Assembly (NCBI GenBank): GCA_035461175.1
Contig: DATHVR010000141.1
Coordinates: 1 to 9,034 of the forward strand
Source: DATHVR01 sp035461175
GTDB taxonomy: Bacteria > Actinomycetota > Acidimicrobiia > Spongiisociales > ZC4RG35
Direction: 5' to 3'
Length of the DNA: 9,034 nt
A program made the position numbers and the translations under genes. Shown here piece after piece: positions 1-7,225 of the stretch; within the stretch, counting starts at the first letter, position 1, and every line of letters begins with the position of its first letter. The notes beneath the pieces were generated by a model. The model was not told where the DNA came from. It did no database searches and saw only the letters and a program-made list of their open reading frames with translations.

Positions 1-18
1 GACGGAGAGATCCGCCTC

Positions 19-864
19 ATGACCGAAACCGGGTCCACCCAATCTGGCCGGGTGGACCCGGTCTTCGTCGAGGACCCGGGCGACCCCCGCCTGTCGCCTT
101 TCACGGCCATGACCGACGAGGCGCTACGCCGTCATCGGGAGTCACCCGCGGGCGACCTGGCCGGGCGCTTCATCTGCGAGGGCCACCTGGTCACCGAACG
201 GGCCCTGGCGGCCGGGCTGACGCCCGAGGCGGTGCTGGTGCCGAGCGACCAGATCCGCCGACTTCCCGAGTTTCCGGCCGAAACCCCTGTGTTCGCCGGT
301 TCGGCGGAGCTGGTGGAGTCGGTCACCGGCTATCACATCCACCGGGGCTTTCTGGCGCTGTTCCGGCGACCGGTGACCCTCTCGGTTGCGGATCTGGTGG
401 CCGACGGCAGACGACTGTTGGCGACCGAGAACGTCACCAATCCCACCAACCTGGGGGCGATCGTTCGCTCGGCCGCGGCTCTGGGAATGGACGGGCTGCT
501 GTTGGACCCGACCTCCTGTGACCCTCTCTACCGTAGGGTCGTTCGTGTGTCGATGGGAGCCGTGTTCGCCCTCCCCCACGCCCGCCTCGATCCGCTTCCG
601 GACGGGCTCGGCGTTCTGAGGGAGGCTGGCTTCCGCTTGGTCGCTCTCTCCGCGGATCCTGGGGCGACTCCGATCGACAGCCTCCAGATGTCGGAGCGGA
701 TGGCTTTGGTGTTGGGGGCAGAAGGCCCGGGCCTGTCGGCCGACACCCTGGAGATGGTCGACGAGTCGGTCCGCATCCCGATGCGTGCGGGGATCGACTC
801 CTTGAACGTGGCGGCCGCCGCCGCCATCGCCGCCTACGTGATCGGCGAACCGGGCCTTTCCTGA
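19..864 (+). CDS. SpoU/TrmH-family RNA 2'-O-methyltransferase
   Basis: Predicted S-adenosylmethionine-dependent enzyme that methylates a ribose 2'-OH in rRNA or tRNA; the target cannot be told from sequence. The 281-residue protein has an N-terminal substrate-binding-like region (about 20-115, with RFICEGHLV at 50-58) and a C-terminal SPOUT knot. All three SpoU motifs are visible: ENVTNPTNLGAIVRSA (137-152, with N144 and the expected catalytic R150), LVLGAEGPGLS (230-240), and IPMRAGIDSLNVAAAAAIAAY (253-273). The length suits the family. The start ATG has GGAGAG at 4-9, a reasonable Shine-Dalgarno sequence. The frame stays open to the window edge, so an upstream start cannot be excluded. The gene faces the minus-strand cluster and its last 31 bases overlap the end of the cyclase gene. 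Family is near certain; naming it rlmB, trmH or tsnR would be a guess. Confidence 0.93.
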   Translation: MTETGSTQSGRVDPVFVEDPGDPRLSPFTAMTDEALRRHRESPAGDLAGRFICEGHLVTERALAAGLTPEAVLVPSDQIRRLPEFPAETPVFAGSAELVESVTGYHIHRGFLALFRRPVTLSVADLVADGRRLLATENVTNPTNLGAIVRSAAALGMDGLLLDPTSCDPLYRRVVRVSMGAVFALPHARLDPLPDGLGVLREAGFRLVALSADPGATPIDSLQMSERMALVLGAEGPGLSADTLEMVDESVRIPMRAGIDSLNVAAAAAIAAYVIGEPGLS

Positions 865-2219
865 CCCGGCACCTCGACCAGGCGATACAGCCTCCAGCTG
901 CCGGGGATCCCTTTCAGCTCATGGGTACCCGCATCGGCGAAGACGATACCCGATCCCATCACCAGGTCGTGGACCGTCCTCGAGGCCATCACGCCTCCCT
1001 CCGGCGCCAACCCCATGATCCGGGCAGCCATATGCACTGCGAGTCCGGCCACCTGGTCGCCAACCAACTCCACCTCGCCGGTATGGAGGCCGATCCGAAC
1101 CCTCACCCCCATCTCGCTCAGCGCCGTCACCAGCCGGGCGGCGCAGGTGGCGGCTCGCCCGGGACCGTCGAAGACGGCCATGAACCCGTCGCCCGTGTAG
1201 GAGACCTCCCGACCCTGGAACCGCAGCAGATGCTCGCGCACGATCTCGTCGTGGAGACGTAGGATCTCCAGCCACGAGGCGTCGCCCCGCGAGGCGACGA
1301 TCCCGGTCGATCCCACAATGTCGGTGAAGAGGATCGTGGCCACCGAGCGATTCAGCACCGCCTCGGTCCGGGTGCCGGTGAGAAAATGCTCCACCTCGTC
1401 GAGGATCGGATCGAAGTCGCCGGCGTTGAAGGGGAAGGCGTCGGCACCCGGGATCTCGACGTAGCGCGCGCCCGGAATCGCGTCGGCCAGATAGCGGCCG
1501 AACTCGGCCCGGTAGTGAGGACTCGAGGCCCGATGGATCACCAGAGTGGGAACCCGGATCGAAGCCAGCACCGGCCGGACGTCGACGCTCGTCACCCATT
1601 GGTAGGTGGCGGTGGACGCACCGCGCGGCATCGAGAGCCTCTGATACCGGATGAACCAGTTCCGGAACCGAGGGTCGTTGGCGACCGACGGAGCGGTCAG
1701 GCCGAGGATCTCGGCGGTCACCCCCCAATGCTGCTCATAACGATCGATCAGCTTGCGCCACGTCTCGTCCGGCATCCCGATGGGGTAGTCGTCGGCCCGG
1801 CGCCAGCGGGCGAAACTGTTGACGAGGACGAGCGACGACACCCGGTCCGGATGTCCGGCAGCGAGCATGATCGCCATCGGTCCGCCCTCGGTGTCTCCCA
1901 GCACCGCCGTCCGGTCGACTCCGGCCGCGTCCAGGGCCACCCGCCCGTCGTCCATCCACTCCTCGACCGAGGGGATCGCATCCATCGGCACCGGATCCGA
2001 CACACCCGAGCCGCGCTTGTCGAAGGTGACGACCCGGCTGAACGAGGCCAATCGGTCGAAGTAGCGGGCAATGGTGGGCTCATCCCACATCAGGTCCAGG
2101 TTCTGGAGCCAGTTGCCGACGAAGAGACAGTTCGGAGGTCCCTGGCCGAAAACCTGATAGGCGACGTAGCCCCCGGGCCCGCGGGCGTATCGAGTTTCGA
2201 CCGGCGCCCGGGTCGACAT
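834..2219 (-). CDS. Alpha/beta-hydrolase-fold domain fused to class III adenylate/guanylate cyclase domain
   Basis: A 461-residue two-domain protein. Residues about 15-282 are an alpha/beta-hydrolase fold (VVTFDKRGSGVSD at 63-75, GDTEGGPMA at 108-116, PTLVIHR at 224-230). Residues about 292-450 are a class III nucleotide cyclase domain (ILFTDIVGST at 296-305, YTGDGFMAVF at 341-350, HELKGI at 433-438). No signal peptide or membrane segment is seen, so it is probably cytoplasmic. The two metal-binding aspartates of the cyclase are present (D300, D344) and the transition-state Arg is probably R400. The usual substrate-choosing Lys position is S340 and the usual Asn is H396, so cAMP production is likely but unproven. 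In the hydrolase part the nucleophile position is Thr (T110), and the usual acid and His positions read Ser (232-233) and Ala (261), which suggests a binding or sensing role. ATG follows the cdd stop by 3 bases, so translation is probably coupled. Confidence 0.92.
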   Translation of the reverse strand: MSTRAPVETRYARGPGGYVAYQVFGQGPPNCLFVGNWLQNLDLMWDEPTIARYFDRLASFSRVVTFDKRGSGVSDPVPMDAIPSVEEWMDDGRVALDAAGVDRTAVLGDTEGGPMAIMLAAGHPDRVSSLVLVNSFARWRRADDYPIGMPDETWRKLIDRYEQHWGVTAEILGLTAPSVANDPRFRNWFIRYQRLSMPRGASTATYQWVTSVDVRPVLASIRVPTLVIHRASSPHYRAEFGRYLADAIPGARYVEIPGADAFPFNAGDFDPILDEVEHFLTGTRTEAVLNRSVATILFTDIVGSTGIVASRGDASWLEILRLHDEIVREHLLRFQGREVSYTGDGFMAVFDGPGRAATCAARLVTALSEMGVRVRIGLHTGEVELVGDQVAGLAVHMAARIMGLAPEGGVMASRTVHDLVMGSGIVFADAGTHELKGIPGSWRLYRLVEVPGQERPGSPIT

Positions 2220-2222
2220 CGG

Positions 2223-2615
2223 CTACAACCTGAAACGATATGGCAGCAGCTCGTCGAGGGTGTGGCTCACCACCTTGGAGCCTGATCCGGCGGTGACGTA
2301 GACGTGGTCGACGCTGAACTCGGACATGATCTGGCGACACCGGCCACATGGATACGCTCCGGCCACGTTGGGGGCGTCGAGGCAAGCCACCGCCACCGCA
2401 TCGATTTTGCGAACACCGTCGGAAACGGCCCGCCCGATGGCGATCGCTTCCGCGCAGTTCGAGGAGGGATAGGCGGCGTTCTCGACGTTGGCCCCCGGGT
2501 AGGTGAGACCTTCGGACGATAGGGCCACCGCTCCCACCCGGAACTTCGAATACGGCGCGTAGGCCTTGACGGCCGCCTCACGGGCAAGGGCTACGAGATC
2601 GTTGCGGTCACGCAT
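2223..2615 (-). CDS. cdd: Cytidine deaminase (homotetrameric type)
   Basis: Zinc hydrolase that converts cytidine and deoxycytidine to uridine and deoxyuridine in pyrimidine salvage. The 130-residue length fits the small homotetrameric class. Visible motifs are YAPYSKFRVGA (19-29), NVENAAYPSSNCAEA (43-57, zinc ligand C54 and catalytic E56), and PCGRCRQIMSEF (89-100, zinc ligands C90 and C93). A57 stands where Bacillus subtilis has the charge-balancing Arg of CAER. The start ATG lies inside ftsY, giving an 8-base overlap (ATG at 2615-2613, ftsY TGA at 2610-2608). I see no clear Shine-Dalgarno sequence before it, so translation probably depends on coupling to ftsY. The cyclase gene follows after 3 bases. 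Its link to smc-ftsY is by position only; no other salvage gene is in the window. Confidence 0.95.
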   Translation of the reverse strand: MRDRNDLVALAREAAVKAYAPYSKFRVGAVALSSEGLTYPGANVENAAYPSSNCAEAIAIGRAVSDGVRKIDAVAVACLDAPNVAGAYPCGRCRQIMSEFSVDHVYVTAGSGSKVVSHTLDELLPYRFRL

Positions 2616-3645
2616 CAGCCAGCAATGCTGCCACGAATTCGCCCGGAATGAAGGGAATGAGGTCGTCGACCCCTTCGCCGATGCCGATAAATTTCACCGG
2701 GACGCCCAGAGTGCGCTCCACCGCCACCACAACCCCGCCCCGGGCGGTGCCGTCGAGTTTGGTGAGGACTATGCCGGTCACACCGACCGAGCCCGCAAAC
2801 TCCTCGACCTGGGAAATCCCGTTCTGGCCGGCGGTGGCATCGAGAACCAGCAGGACCTCGTCGATGGTGTCTGCGTCCCGTTCCAGCACCCGCCGGATCT
2901 TGGCCAGCTCCGCCATCAGGTTGTGCTTGGACTGGAGGCGGCCGGCCGTGTCGACGAGAACCAGGTCCTTGCCCCGAGAGCGTGCCGCCTGGTAGGCGTC
3001 GTAGGCGACCGCCGCCGGATCGGCTCCTTCCTGGCCCCCGACCACGTCGGCGCCGATCCGCTCACCCCAGGCGCGCAACTGGGCATCTGCGGCCGCCCGG
3101 AAAGTGTCGGCGGCTCCCAGGAGCGGGCTCAACCCCTCCCCCTGAAGACGCTGGGCGAGCTTGGCGATGGTGGTCGTCTTGCCGGCGCCGTTGACGCCGA
3201 CGACGAGAACGATGGCCGGCTTGGAGTCGCCCAGGGTGAGGTTGCGGTCGGCTCCCTGCAGTTCTGCCTCGAGTTCCTCGGCCAGGGCGTCTCGAGCGGC
3301 GGCGGCGTCCTCGGGGTGGCGCTCCCTGACGCGTACCGTGATGTCGGTGGCGGCGGCCACCCCAACGTCGGCTCCGATCAGGGCCTCCTCCATTCCGTCC
3401 CAGAACTCGCCGTCGAGGGCAGAGCGCGAGAACACGCTCCTCAGGGCGCCCCCCAATGAGCGGGACGACTTCGTGAGCCGCTCCCCCAGGCCCGCCCGGG
3501 CGGGCGCGGCGGTAACAGGGCCGCTGTCGGGGACCCGAGAGGGTGGACCCGGCTTCTCAGCTCGCAGGCTGCGGGTTACGTACCAGCCCAGGGCGAAGAA
3601 GACCGCGAAGCCGAGTGACCAGAGGAGAATGTCGATGGTTTCCAC
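2608..3645 (-). CDS. ftsY: Signal recognition particle receptor FtsY
   Basis: SRP-type GTPase that docks the Ffh-SRP-ribosome complex at the membrane and passes nascent membrane proteins to the translocon. With the chosen start the protein has 345 residues: a hydrophobic N-terminal anchor (about 4-24), a short Pro/Ala-rich linker, the helical N domain (about 50-130), then the G domain. GTPase motifs are G1 GVNGAGKTTT (150-159), DTFRAAA (180-186), G3 DTAGR (232-236), G4 TKLD (295-298) and G5 GIGEG (321-325). I chose GTG at 3645, which places the protein start right at the anchor and 10 bases after the smc stop. An in-frame ATG at 3708 would add 21 atypical residues and overlap smc. No good Shine-Dalgarno precedes the GTG. 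The N-terminal membrane helix is a feature known from actinobacterial FtsY. ffh does not follow; cdd does, overlapping by 8 bases. Confidence 0.96.
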   Translation of the reverse strand: METIDILLWSLGFAVFFALGWYVTRSLRAEKPGPPSRVPDSGPVTAAPARAGLGERLTKSSRSLGGALRSVFSRSALDGEFWDGMEEALIGADVGVAAATDITVRVRERHPEDAAAARDALAEELEAELQGADRNLTLGDSKPAIVLVVGVNGAGKTTTIAKLAQRLQGEGLSPLLGAADTFRAAADAQLRAWGERIGADVVGGQEGADPAAVAYDAYQAARSRGKDLVLVDTAGRLQSKHNLMAELAKIRRVLERDADTIDEVLLVLDATAGQNGISQVEEFAGSVGVTGIVLTKLDGTARGGVVVAVERTLGVPVKFIGIGEGVDDLIPFIPGEFVAALLADA

Positions 3646-3655
3646 GGCCGCAAGT

Positions 3656-6600
3656 CTACGCCGGGGTGCGGTCCTGACCCAGGTCGGCAGCCACATCCAA
3701 CCTGTCAATCGCCTTGCGCAGGACTGTGGACGATCCCCCCGGCTCCATCGTCACTCCGTAGAGAACATTGGCCGACTCCATCGTCTGTTGCTGATGGGTG
3801 ACGATCACCAACTGGGCATCGCGGCGGAAGGCGTCGACCAGGCGCAAGAACCGCCTCAAGTTGGCGTCGTCGAGGGCCGCCTCGACCTCGTCGAGGATGT
3901 AGAACGGGCTGGGACGGGCCTTGAAGACGGCGAACAGGAAAGCGAGTGCTGCCAGCGAGCGCTCGCCGCCGGAGAGAAGGCTGAGCTGGCTGACCTTCTT
4001 ACCCAGCGGCTGGGCCTGGATCTCCACCCCGGTGGCGAGGGTGTCGTCGGGATCGGTCAGCTTCAGTCGTCCGGCACCGCCGGGGAAGAGAATCGAGAAA
4101 TGCTCCTCGTAGGCGCCGGCCACCTCCTCGAAGGCCGAGGTGAAACGCTTCTCAATTTCGTCGTCGAGGGCATGGATCACACGGCGCAGCTCGTCGCGGG
4201 AGGACTCCAGGTCGGCCAACTGATCGGTGATGAAGTCATGACGCTCCTCCAACTCGGCGTACTCGACCGCCGCCAGCGGATTCACCGGGCCCATACGCCG
4301 CAGCCTCGCCTCGAGGTCGTCGAGAACGTCGGCCAGTTCGGCATCCTCGGCGACGTCGGGGATCTCGGGTCGAGGGGCGGCGAGAGCGGCTACCTCGTCG
4401 GCGTCGGCGTCACGCCGCAGTCCCTCGGCCACGTTCTCCCGGCGGACCCGGATCTCGGTGGTTTCGACGTCGATCTCGTTGAACCGCTTGCGAGCTGCCT
4501 CGAGCCGGTTGCGGGCGTCCTCGTGACGATTCCGCACCAACTCCCGCTGAGCGCCGGCCGATCCGGCCCGCTTGCGTAGCTCCGCCTGGCGGACACGCAG
4601 CTTCTCCAGACGGCCGCTAAGGGTCTCCAACGCTCGGCGGGCGGTGGTTTCGACCAGTTCCAGCCGCTCGAGTTCGGCGGGCCTAACGGGCGACGTGATC
4701 TCGTCGTCGAGGGTGGCGATGACCAGGTCCCGGCGCGGGCGCAGCAAGCCCAGGCGCTCGCGAACGGCATGCAGTCGCGAGGTCGCTTCCTGCCAGGAGG
4801 CGCGTGCCTCCTCGCGTGCCGCCTCCAGCCCCGCTCGCCGCGCCTCCATCTCCTCCCAGGCTCGTTGCCGCTCGGCCTCTTCTCCCTCCAGGGCGGCGAG
4901 ACGCTGGCGTAGTCGGCCCAGCGACTCGATCCGCTCCTCGCTGGCCTCGCTCAAGGACTCACGCCGCCCGTTCAGCCGGGCCAGTTCGCCCTCGAGGTTG
5001 CTCTGGGACCGGCTGATCCGGCCCAGCGCCTCGCTGGCACCGGAGATCCGCGCTTCGGCCGCCTCCAGCGCCTCCAGCGCCTGGCGCTCGGACTGGCGGC
5101 TGGCGTCGAAGTCACGCCGGGCGGTCTTGTGGAGCGACTCGACCCGGGCGTAGTCGGTCTCGGCCCGCTCGAGCGCGACCTCGGCCGCCTCCACCATGGC
5201 CGGGGTGGCGCCGTCAGGATGGGCGACGCGGATGCCGTGGATCGAGACCAGGTCGCCTTCGGGGGTAACGGCCCGTATCTCTGGATGCCGGCGCACGATG
5301 GTTACGGCCGCCGCCCAGCCTTCCACCAACAGGACGTCGCCCAGCATCGCGTCGGCCAGCCGGGTGTCGGCCTTGGGCCCGAGCAGATCGATCAGGGCCG
5401 ACATCCCGCTCTCGACGGCCACCCGGCGGGCGGGAACGGGCGACTCGCCCGGCGGTGACACCACCGGCACACCGCCGCGGCCCTGCGACTTGAGCGCCTG
5501 CACCGCCGACTGCAGAGCATCGGGGCTCTCGAAGGCGCCGGCATCGGCCCAGGGCCCCAGAGAGGCATCGATAGCCGGGGCCAGTTCGGCGGGCACGTCG
5601 AGCAGAGAAGCCAACGAGCCACGGTGCCCGGCGCTGGCGGCTACCACCTGGCGGGCTTCGGGGTCGGCGGTGCCCTCGGCGGCGGCGCGCACCGCATCCA
5701 GCCGGGCGCGCGCTGAGGCCAGGCCGAGGCGGGTCTCGTCGAGTTGGGACTCGATCGTCTCCCAGTGGCTCTGACGGGTCTTGCGATCCGCCACGGTTCG
5801 CTCGTAGGCGGTCTGTAGCGAAGAGGTCTCGTCGTCGAGATGGCGGATCTCGTCGTTGATCGCCTCGGCCTCGGCCGCTTCTTCCCGGATCTGGGCCTCG
5901 ACCACCTCGATCCGGTGTTCGACCTGGTCCAGCTCTCGCCGGTCACGGATCTCGGCTGCGTCCAGCGACCGCACTTCGCCGCGGGCGACCACGAGGGCCC
6001 CCTCGGGGGTGAGACCTTCCTGGTCGGCCAGGGAACGCGCCTCGTCCTCCAGGGCCCGGAAACGCCGCTCCTGGCGCTCGGCGTCGGCCTCGGCGGCGGC
6101 TGCTTCCGTCTCTACCGCAGCGATCTCCGACCCGAGTGCCAGGCGTTCGTCTTCGAGGTCCCGGCGCCGGTCTTCGGCTCCGTCGCGACGATCCACTCCC
6201 GCCCGATGGCGCTCACGCGCCACCGAGGCGCTGCGGCGGAGCCGCTCCATGATCGTCTCCAGCCGGGCCGCAGCGGCGGTGTCCTGGTCGAGTGCCTCGC
6301 CCACCTCGCCGGCTTCGGCGGTGAGGATTGAAAGGGCCCCGGCCAGCTCTTCCTGCTCGGCCTCCACCTCGATCGCCGTCGCTTCCAGCCCGGCGCGCTC
6401 CTTCTCGAGGCCGGTCCGACGTTCATCCAGGCCGCGCAGGCGCTCGCCACCGAGGTACAGGCGAAGAGAACGCACAGACGAGGTCAACCCGGCGTGCTGT
6501 TCGGCGGCATTGGCCTGGCGCTTCAAGGGACGCATCTGGCGGGCCAGTTCACCGACCAGGTCCTGGAGGCGGACCACATCGGCGTCGGTGCGTTCGAGGC

Positions 6601-7138
6601 GGCGGAGAGCCCGATCCTTGCGCTGCCGATGTTTGAGGATGCCGGCCGCCTCCTCGATGACGGCCCGATGGTCGAGCGGACCGGAGTTGAGGACGGTTTC
6701 GATCTGGCCCTGGCCGACGATGACATGCTGGTGACGCCCGACCCCGGAGTCGGAGAGGAGTTCCTGGATGTCGAGCAGGCGACAGGCTACGCCGTTGAGC
6801 TCGTAGTCGGAAGAACCGTCCCGATACAGACGCCGGGTGAGGCTGACCTCGTCGAGATCGAGTGGGAGCGTGCGGCTCTCGTTGTCGAACACCAGGGTGA
6901 CCTCGGCCCGGTTGAGGGCTGGGCGGGTGGCGGTGCCGGCGAAGACGACGTCTTCCATCTTCGGCGTCCGCAGGCTCTTGGTCGACTGGGTTCCCATCAC
7001 CCAGGAGACGGCGTCGACCAGGTTCGACTTCCCCGATCCGTTGGGGCCCACGATCACGGTGACCCCGGGGCGGAGCTCGAGCCGCGTCCGGTCGGCGAAC
7101 GACTTGAACCCGACCAGTTTGAGAGATTTCAGATACAT
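3656..7138 (-). CDS. smc: Chromosome segregation ATPase Smc
   Basis: Core ATPase of the Smc-ScpAB condensin-like complex, which loops and segregates the chromosome. The 1160 residues follow the full Smc plan. The N-terminal head has Walker A GPNGSGKSN (31-39), a Q-loop Gln at 51, and VIVGQGQIETVLNS near 140. A long Arg/Glu/Ala-rich coiled coil runs from about 165 to 500, the hinge from about 505 to 640, and the returning coiled coil from about 645 to 1000. The C-terminal head has the signature LSLLSGGERS (about 1055) and Walker B YILDEVEAALDD (about 1083). The start is secure: ATG at 7138 is the first start after an in-frame TAA at 7144-7142. No Shine-Dalgarno is visible. The hinge ends in GDLVSIHGIRVAHPDG and lacks the paired-glycine GGS I expect there. 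acyP lies 87 bases upstream and ftsY begins 10 bases downstream. scpA and scpB are not in the window. Confidence 0.98.
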   Translation of the reverse strand: MYLKSLKLVGFKSFADRTRLELRPGVTVIVGPNGSGKSNLVDAVSWVMGTQSTKSLRTPKMEDVVFAGTATRPALNRAEVTLVFDNESRTLPLDLDEVSLTRRLYRDGSSDYELNGVACRLLDIQELLSDSGVGRHQHVIVGQGQIETVLNSGPLDHRAVIEEAAGILKHRQRKDRALRRLERTDADVVRLQDLVGELARQMRPLKRQANAAEQHAGLTSSVRSLRLYLGGERLRGLDERRTGLEKERAGLEATAIEVEAEQEELAGALSILTAEAGEVGEALDQDTAAAARLETIMERLRRSASVARERHRAGVDRRDGAEDRRRDLEDERLALGSEIAAVETEAAAAEADAERQERRFRALEDEARSLADQEGLTPEGALVVARGEVRSLDAAEIRDRRELDQVEHRIEVVEAQIREEAAEAEAINDEIRHLDDETSSLQTAYERTVADRKTRQSHWETIESQLDETRLGLASARARLDAVRAAAEGTADPEARQVVAASAGHRGSLASLLDVPAELAPAIDASLGPWADAGAFESPDALQSAVQALKSQGRGGVPVVSPPGESPVPARRVAVESGMSALIDLLGPKADTRLADAMLGDVLLVEGWAAAVTIVRRHPEIRAVTPEGDLVSIHGIRVAHPDGATPAMVEAAEVALERAETDYARVESLHKTARRDFDASRQSERQALEALEAAEARISGASEALGRISRSQSNLEGELARLNGRRESLSEASEERIESLGRLRQRLAALEGEEAERQRAWEEMEARRAGLEAAREEARASWQEATSRLHAVRERLGLLRPRRDLVIATLDDEITSPVRPAELERLELVETTARRALETLSGRLEKLRVRQAELRKRAGSAGAQRELVRNRHEDARNRLEAARKRFNEIDVETTEIRVRRENVAEGLRRDADADEVAALAAPRPEIPDVAEDAELADVLDDLEARLRRMGPVNPLAAVEYAELEERHDFITDQLADLESSRDELRRVIHALDDEIEKRFTSAFEEVAGAYEEHFSILFPGGAGRLKLTDPDDTLATGVEIQAQPLGKKVSQLSLLSGGERSLAALAFLFAVFKARPSPFYILDEVEAALDDANLRRFLRLVDAFRRDAQLVIVTHQQQTMESANVLYGVTMEPGGSSTVLRKAIDRLDVAADLGQDRTPA

Positions 7139-7144
7139 GAATTA

Positions 7145-7154
7145 CACACGTGTG
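7145..7154. promoter_or_regulatory. Perfect 10-base palindrome just upstream of smc
   Basis: CACACGTGTG is its own reverse complement and lies 7-16 bases before the smc ATG. If transcription starts near 7161 it sits in the early leader, where a bound dimeric repressor could block initiation or clearance. Its arms have no loop, so an operator is more plausible than an RNA hairpin. I do not recognise the regulator, and a single 10-base palindrome could be chance. Confidence 0.3.
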
Positions 7155-7187
7155 AGTAGAGCGCCGAAGGTTAGCAGTGCCGATGCT

Positions 7188-7212
7188 CGGATTCGTGTCG
7201 ACTCCCGAACCG
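7188..7212 (-). other. Imperfect inverted repeat after the acylphosphatase stop
   Basis: The arms CGGATTCG (7188-7195) and CGAACCG (7206-7212) pair over 7 bases with one bulged A, around a 10-base loop. The hairpin would form in the transcript 13 bases after the acylphosphatase stop. No U-run follows, so it is not a standard intrinsic terminator. It could act as a weak attenuator, an mRNA 3' end stabiliser, or be chance. Confidence 0.25.
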
Positions 7213-7225
7213 ATCTCGCTGGTCG

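Larger units (their letters stand above)
7139..7225 (-). promoter_or_regulatory. Gap between acylphosphatase and smc with a possible smc promoter
   Basis: This 87-base gap is the longest non-coding stretch in the window and the only evident place for a promoter inside the cluster. On the minus strand TGCTAACCT (7176-7168) resembles an extended -10: TGN followed by a TANNNT hexamer, the form common in actinobacteria. I see no convincing -35 at 16-19 bases upstream. Initiation near 7161 would give a leader of about 20 bases for smc. The promoter is inferred; smc and the genes after it may instead be read through from mutM-acyP. Confidence 0.35.

Noticed and set aside
850..869. Possible terminator hairpin at the convergent gene ends (CCGGG ... 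CCCGG)
   Set aside because: The stem is only 5 base pairs with a 10-base loop and no T-run on either strand, so it is too weak to call.
1386..2285. Plus-strand frame (299 residues) opposite the hydrolase-cyclase gene
   Set aside because: Its His/Arg/Pro/Gly-rich product has no domain, and the minus-strand frame shows unmistakable motifs over the same bases.
3646..3708. Upstream ATG start for ftsY at 3708
   Set aside because: It would add 21 residues lacking family features and overlap the end of smc by 53 bases; GTG at 3645 starts right at the membrane anchor.
3161..4579. Long plus-strand open frame (472 residues) opposite ftsY and smc
   Set aside because: It is antisense to two certain genes, has low-complexity Arg/Ser/Ala- and Gly-rich composition with no recognisable domain, and is expected by chance in GC-rich DNA.
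5060..5095. Short tandem repeat GCCTCCAGC in smc
   Set aside because: It encodes the ALEALEAAEA run of the coiled coil; repeats of this kind are normal in coiled-coil genes.
5856..6734. Plus-strand frame rich in Ser and Arg (292 residues)
   Set aside because: It mirrors the Glu/Ala/Arg-rich coiled coil of smc; the repeat-like composition is a translation artefact.
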